Shown here: piece after piece, positions 60,765-64,000 of the stretch
How positions within the stretch are numbered: the stretch's first letter is position 1
Layout of the letters: every line of letters starts with the position of its first letter
NCBI GenBank assembly: GCA_021014945.1
Contig: MU266409.1
Coordinates: forward strand, 1 to 64,000
Direction: 5' to 3'
DNA length: 64,000 bases
Source: Leucogyrophana mollusca
Lineage: Eukaryota > Basidiomycota > Agaricomycetes > Boletales
Translations under genes and position numbers: made by a program
The notes under the pieces: model-generated
The model's input: only the letters and a program-made list of their open reading frames with translations
The model's database searches: none
What the model was told of the DNA's origin: nothing

Positions 60765-62421
60765 ATGTCGCAATCAACCAGACCATCCTCATCAAACTCG
60801 TGAGCCATCCGGAATAATTTTTAACCCTGGTGTTGGCTCATTGAATATCACTAGTGGTGCCGCTAATCACGACGATTCCACCTGGAAGAGCGGCCTTCGT
60901 CCACCACCAAAAGATTTGCGACCTCAAACCGAAGATGTAACTGCTACCAAAGGCCTAGAATTCGAGGACATGTTCCTCCGCCGTGAACTCCTCATGGGCA
61001 TTTTTGAAGCCGGATTCGAAAAGCCCTCACCCATACAAGAAGAAGCTATCCCCGTTGCGCTCACCAAACGTGATGTTCTTGCACGCGCCAAGAATGGAAC
61101 GGGCAAGACTGCAGCTTTCGTCATACCCTCTCTACAACAGATCGACGTTGGAAAGAACAAGATTCAGGCACTCCTTCTCGTCCCGACACGTGAACTTGCT
61201 TTGCAGACGTCCCAGGTTTGTAAAATTTTAGGCAAACACATGGGTGTGCAGGTCATGGTCACAACTGGAGGTACTACACTCAAAGACGATATCATGCGGC
61301 TGTCCGAGACGGTTCACGTACTTGTCGGCACCCCGGGTCGTATCCTAGATTTGGCAGGCAAAAACGTTGCCGACCTTAGCGAGTGTCCGATCTTTGTTAT
61401 GGACGAAGCCGACAAACTACTTTCACCCGAATTCACTCCAGTCATGGAGCAACTGCTCGGTTTCCTACCGACCGACCGCCAGGTCATGCTTTTCAGTGCC
61501 ACGTTCCCTATGATCGTGAAAGACTTCAAGGTAATTCTCCTCTTGTTTACTACTTCTCGACCGCGGCTTATCATTGCGCGCCAGGACAAGCACATGAAAA
61601 CGCCGTACGAGATTAACCTTATGGAAGAGCTCACACTGCGTGGTGTCACGCAATACTACGCTTATGTCGAAGAGCGTCAGAAAGTTCATTGTCTAAACAC
61701 TCTTTTCTCCAAGGTACATCCACCAGTGAACCCCACGAGTTCCGTACTGACATCAATCCGTTCTCAGCTTCAAATTAATCAATCCATCATATTCTGTAAC
61801 TCTACCAATCGTGTCGAGCTGCTCGCCAAGAAAGTGACAGAGCTTGGCTATTCTTGTTTCTATTCGCATGCAAAGATGCTCCAGTCGCATCGTAATCGCG
61901 TTTTCCATGATTTCCGCAATGGCGTCTGCCGAAACTTGGTCTGTTCAGACCTTCTCACCCGTGGTATCGACATTCAGGCCGTGAACGTCGTTATCAATTT
62001 CGATTTCCCAAAGAACTCGGAGACATATCTCCATCGTATCGGCCGGTCCGGTCGTTTCGGACACCTAGGTCTTGCCATCAACCTCGTCACATATGAGGAC
62101 AGATTCAACCTATATCGTATCGAACAGGAGCTAGGGACGGAGATCCAACCTATTCCGCAGATTATCGACAGGGGACTTTATGTCGCGCCAAGCGCCCCTG
62201 AAGAACACCCACCTCAGAAACCAACTCCACAGAACCCGCCGCAGCAGAACCAGCCACAACAGCGGCAGAAGACACCAGCCCAGCAAGGGCAGGTCGTGTA
62301 TCAGAGCAATGGACAGCAAGGGCGACAGAACGGAGCAGCGCAGGGCCCACCTCAGGGTGCGAGACCAGGGTATGGCGGCCAGGGAGGAGGCTACCGTGGC
62401 GGTGCACCTTCACCTCGGTGA
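60765..62421 (+). CDS. DHH1: DEAD-box RNA helicase Dhh1/DDX6
   Basis: Four exons (60765-60799, 60855-61530, 61585-61713, 61768-62421) sum to 1494 nt, 497 aa. The start [20 protein letters not shown] is followed by the family-specific [20 protein letters not shown]. All helicase motifs are readable: GFEKPSPIQ (Q motif), [13 protein letters not shown] (I), PTRELALQ (Ia), TPGR (Ib), DEAD (II), SAT (III), IIFCNSTNR (IV), [12 protein letters not shown] (V) and [10 protein letters not shown] (VI). The C-terminal tail is Gln/Pro/Gly-rich ([19 protein letters not shown]), as in other Dhh1 proteins. Dhh1 promotes decapping and translational repression and forms P-bodies. Introns 2 and 3 are each exactly 54 nt and stop-free, so retention would keep the frame. 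Confidence 0.97.
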
Positions 62422-63185
62422 ACATCCTGAATGGGGGGGCTGTGGTTTTGTCTCGGGAGGGGGTGGGGAGGGAGGGAGGGAGGTTCGTGTCCGCAACCAG
62501 CATTTGCACATCATTCGTCACCAACCATTGGCAGTCATCATCTCGGTATCATCATCAAACAGGGGTTACCTTCTCGTATATTCGTCCACGCGATCGCACA
62601 ATCAGGTTTAATGTCCTGGTCATCTTGCTCTCCGTTTTTTTCCCTGTCACTCATGTTTGACTATACATATATATCATAGGCTATTCTTCTCATGATAGTT
62701 TCTTCCCCATTTCCCCTTTACCGAGATGCTTTGGCTAGGTTTTGTGAGGTGTGTTGGTGGTCTCATATTGGTTGTGGCTGTTTTGTGTTGGGTTGTGTAG
62801 GGTCGATAACTTCGATTGATCATGTACTGCAACCGTTCACTAGTACTGGTGGTCAACGATGGTTTTTACCCTGTCAGGCTATATCTGTCTTCCTCGGGTT
62901 ATTGGCTTGGGTCTCTCAGCTTCCAGTGTCTCGTCCATAATTTGGATCCGGTAGGACCTTCGCTACACTCGGTGTAAGTAAGTATATTTGTGGGGCTGAT
63001 GGGGCTTATCAAGGGAGCCCCAAATGCCTCATGTATTGAAACACGAGAGCGAGTGACACAGGAATATTCGACGCGGTCTTTCTCGGTTTCTGCTTCGACA
63101 TCGATGGTACTATTACGCCAACCATAACCACCCCAGTATTGTTGTCCATTCTATCACAGCACACTAGCAGTTGCCGCTGCGATAC
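62422..63185. other. Intergenic: DHH1 3' UTR and upstream region of the next gene
   Basis: 760 bp between two plus-strand genes. It contains the G-rich run described separately and T-rich sequence around 62630-62800. No gene is supported. Confidence 0.45.
62455..62484 (+). other. G-quadruplex-capable run in the DHH1 3' UTR
   Basis: Six consecutive runs of three to five G are separated by single A or T, beginning 33 nt after the DHH1 stop codon and on the transcribed-sense strand. A further G7 run lies at 62433-62439. One-nucleotide loops favour a very stable parallel quadruplex in RNA. Only the sequence is seen; folding is inferred. Confidence 0.7.
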
Positions 63186-63806
63186 ATGATGACTCGGAGC
63201 CGTTCAACAATTAGTCTTGACGCCACATGTGCGAAGGCAGTCACACTCCCCAATGCAATGGGCAAGCCGCCTTGCGTGCTGAAGCCAATTGGAGTCGAAC
63301 ACATCCCGGCATTTCGTGACGGCGAAGCTCGCGGGCCACTCCTAGTGCAAATTCTGATTTATGACGGTGGGGAGAAGAGCACAGTCGCTCCCAGGGATCG
63401 GCATTGGGCCATCGCCTGGATGGTTGGCGAGATGACAACCGCCTCGTGGTTCGTCGATGGATATCCTATAGCCGCTCATCGCATACTCGAGCTCAAAAAT
63501 GAGCTGGCTCCTGACGGTTCTGGTCCACTGCCCTACTTAACAAACTGGGGTCCAAGAACAACCAGTATCGGCGTCGAGGATCAAGCATCCATTCACGTTG
63601 ACGTCGTTGTCCTCTCATACAGTCAGAGGCAGGTGATGGAGGAGATAGCGAGGAATGAGCCTGTGCGCCCGCCCAATGGCAACTGGAATTGTCAGAATTG
63701 GGTAGCCTCGATACTCAGACGATGCGAAGAGGCTGGAATACTAACGGGTGATCAAAGAAGACATGCACTCAGTCAGACTGGAGTGAACTGGCGAAACCTA
63801 TGCTGA
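63186..63806 (+). CDS. Fungal protein with RHWAIAW and WNCQNW motifs, unknown function
   Basis: Single open frame of 206 aa from ATG 63186 (MMTRSRSTISLDATCAKAVT; a second ATG follows directly). Recognisable elements are LLVQILIYDGGEKS, RHWAIAWMVGE, IHVDVVVLSYSQRQVMEEIA, and PNGNWNCQNWVASILRRCEE ahead of a helical C-terminus. The pairing of a His in a beta-strand context with an NCQ-W motif recalls fungal families of unknown function such as DUF6914, and loosely the His/Cys arrangement of papain-like or NlpC-type enzymes. I cannot confirm either. No signal peptide or TM segment is seen. The gene appears intronless, unlike nearly every neighbour, and sits at the window end. Confidence 0.65.
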   Translation: MMTRSRSTISLDATCAKAVTLPNAMGKPPCVLKPIGVEHIPAFRDGEARGPLLVQILIYDGGEKSTVAPRDRHWAIAWMVGEMTTASWFVDGYPIAAHRILELKNELAPDGSGPLPYLTNWGPRTTSIGVEDQASIHVDVVVLSYSQRQVMEEIARNEPVRPPNGNWNCQNWVASILRRCEEAGILTGDQRRHALSQTGVNWRNLC

Positions 63807-64000
63807 CTATCTGAGAGGTAAGTAGGTTCCGATTTCCGCGATCGCATCCACAATGCTGAGCACGAACTCACAGCGAAGTCACTCCTGCCTTGGAGGAACG
63901 CAAGGGAGGCACAGTAACGAATGATTACCCCAGAGCTGACAGACACGGGGAACACACGGAGCGATACCTGCCAACTCACTAACCAGCCGTTCACTATCGA

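Overview
The window is nuclear DNA from a filamentous basidiomycete, most likely an Agaricomycete. The genes are intron-rich. The introns are about 50-65 nt with GT(A/G)NGT donors, CTRAY-like branch sites and YAG acceptors. The proteins have typical fungal/basidiomycete signatures (Atg11, Gin4-type kinase with the fungal C-terminal domain, DUF1769, DUF7729). There are no prokaryotic signs. CDS coordinates below are outer limits. For most genes I rebuilt the exons by eye and checked that summed exon lengths divide by three.

Layout. 1-16 kb is dense housekeeping sequence: the 3' part of a GC-rich PPR protein (+), a signal-peptide/single-TM protein (-), a Gin4/Hsl1-type kinase (+), a mahogunin-type RING E3 (-), ribosomal protein L28/uL15 (-) divergent from RPB11 (+), the mitochondrial GTPase MTG1 (-), and a basic proline-rich protein of unknown role (-). 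15.9-20.1 kb has no gene I can support. 20.1-31 kb holds a small conserved two-exon protein (-), a large ABCC transporter (+), a GC-rich island bounded by two long C homopolymers, and a stomatin-family protein (-).

30.8-37 kb is an accessory tract. It contains small minus-strand genes encoding Pro/Ser/Arg-rich proteins. Two of them (34.1-34.8 and 36.1-36.8 kb) share an N-terminal C-x2-C-x3-H-x5-C-P-R-K motif, then a phase-1 intron of 60-61 nt, then a disordered tail. They look like a local, possibly undescribed family and are the main candidate for something new. 36.8-40.2 kb is again without a supportable gene.

40.2-64 kb returns to conserved genes: a PH-domain protein (+), protein phosphatase 1 catalytic subunit with an unusually long first intron (+), an MFS sugar transporter (-), the autophagy scaffold Atg11 (-), a DUF1769 protein (-), a DUF7729 membrane protein (-), an SDR oxidoreductase (-) divergent from the DEAD-box helicase Dhh1 (+), and a protein with a WNCQxW motif (+).

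The genes do not form one pathway. Loose themes are gene expression (RPB11, uL15, Dhh1), mitochondria (MTG1, PPR, stomatin), signalling (Gin4-like kinase, PP1, PH protein) and protein turnover (RING E3, Atg11). The two gene-empty stretches and the small-protein tract between them contrast with the conserved flanks.
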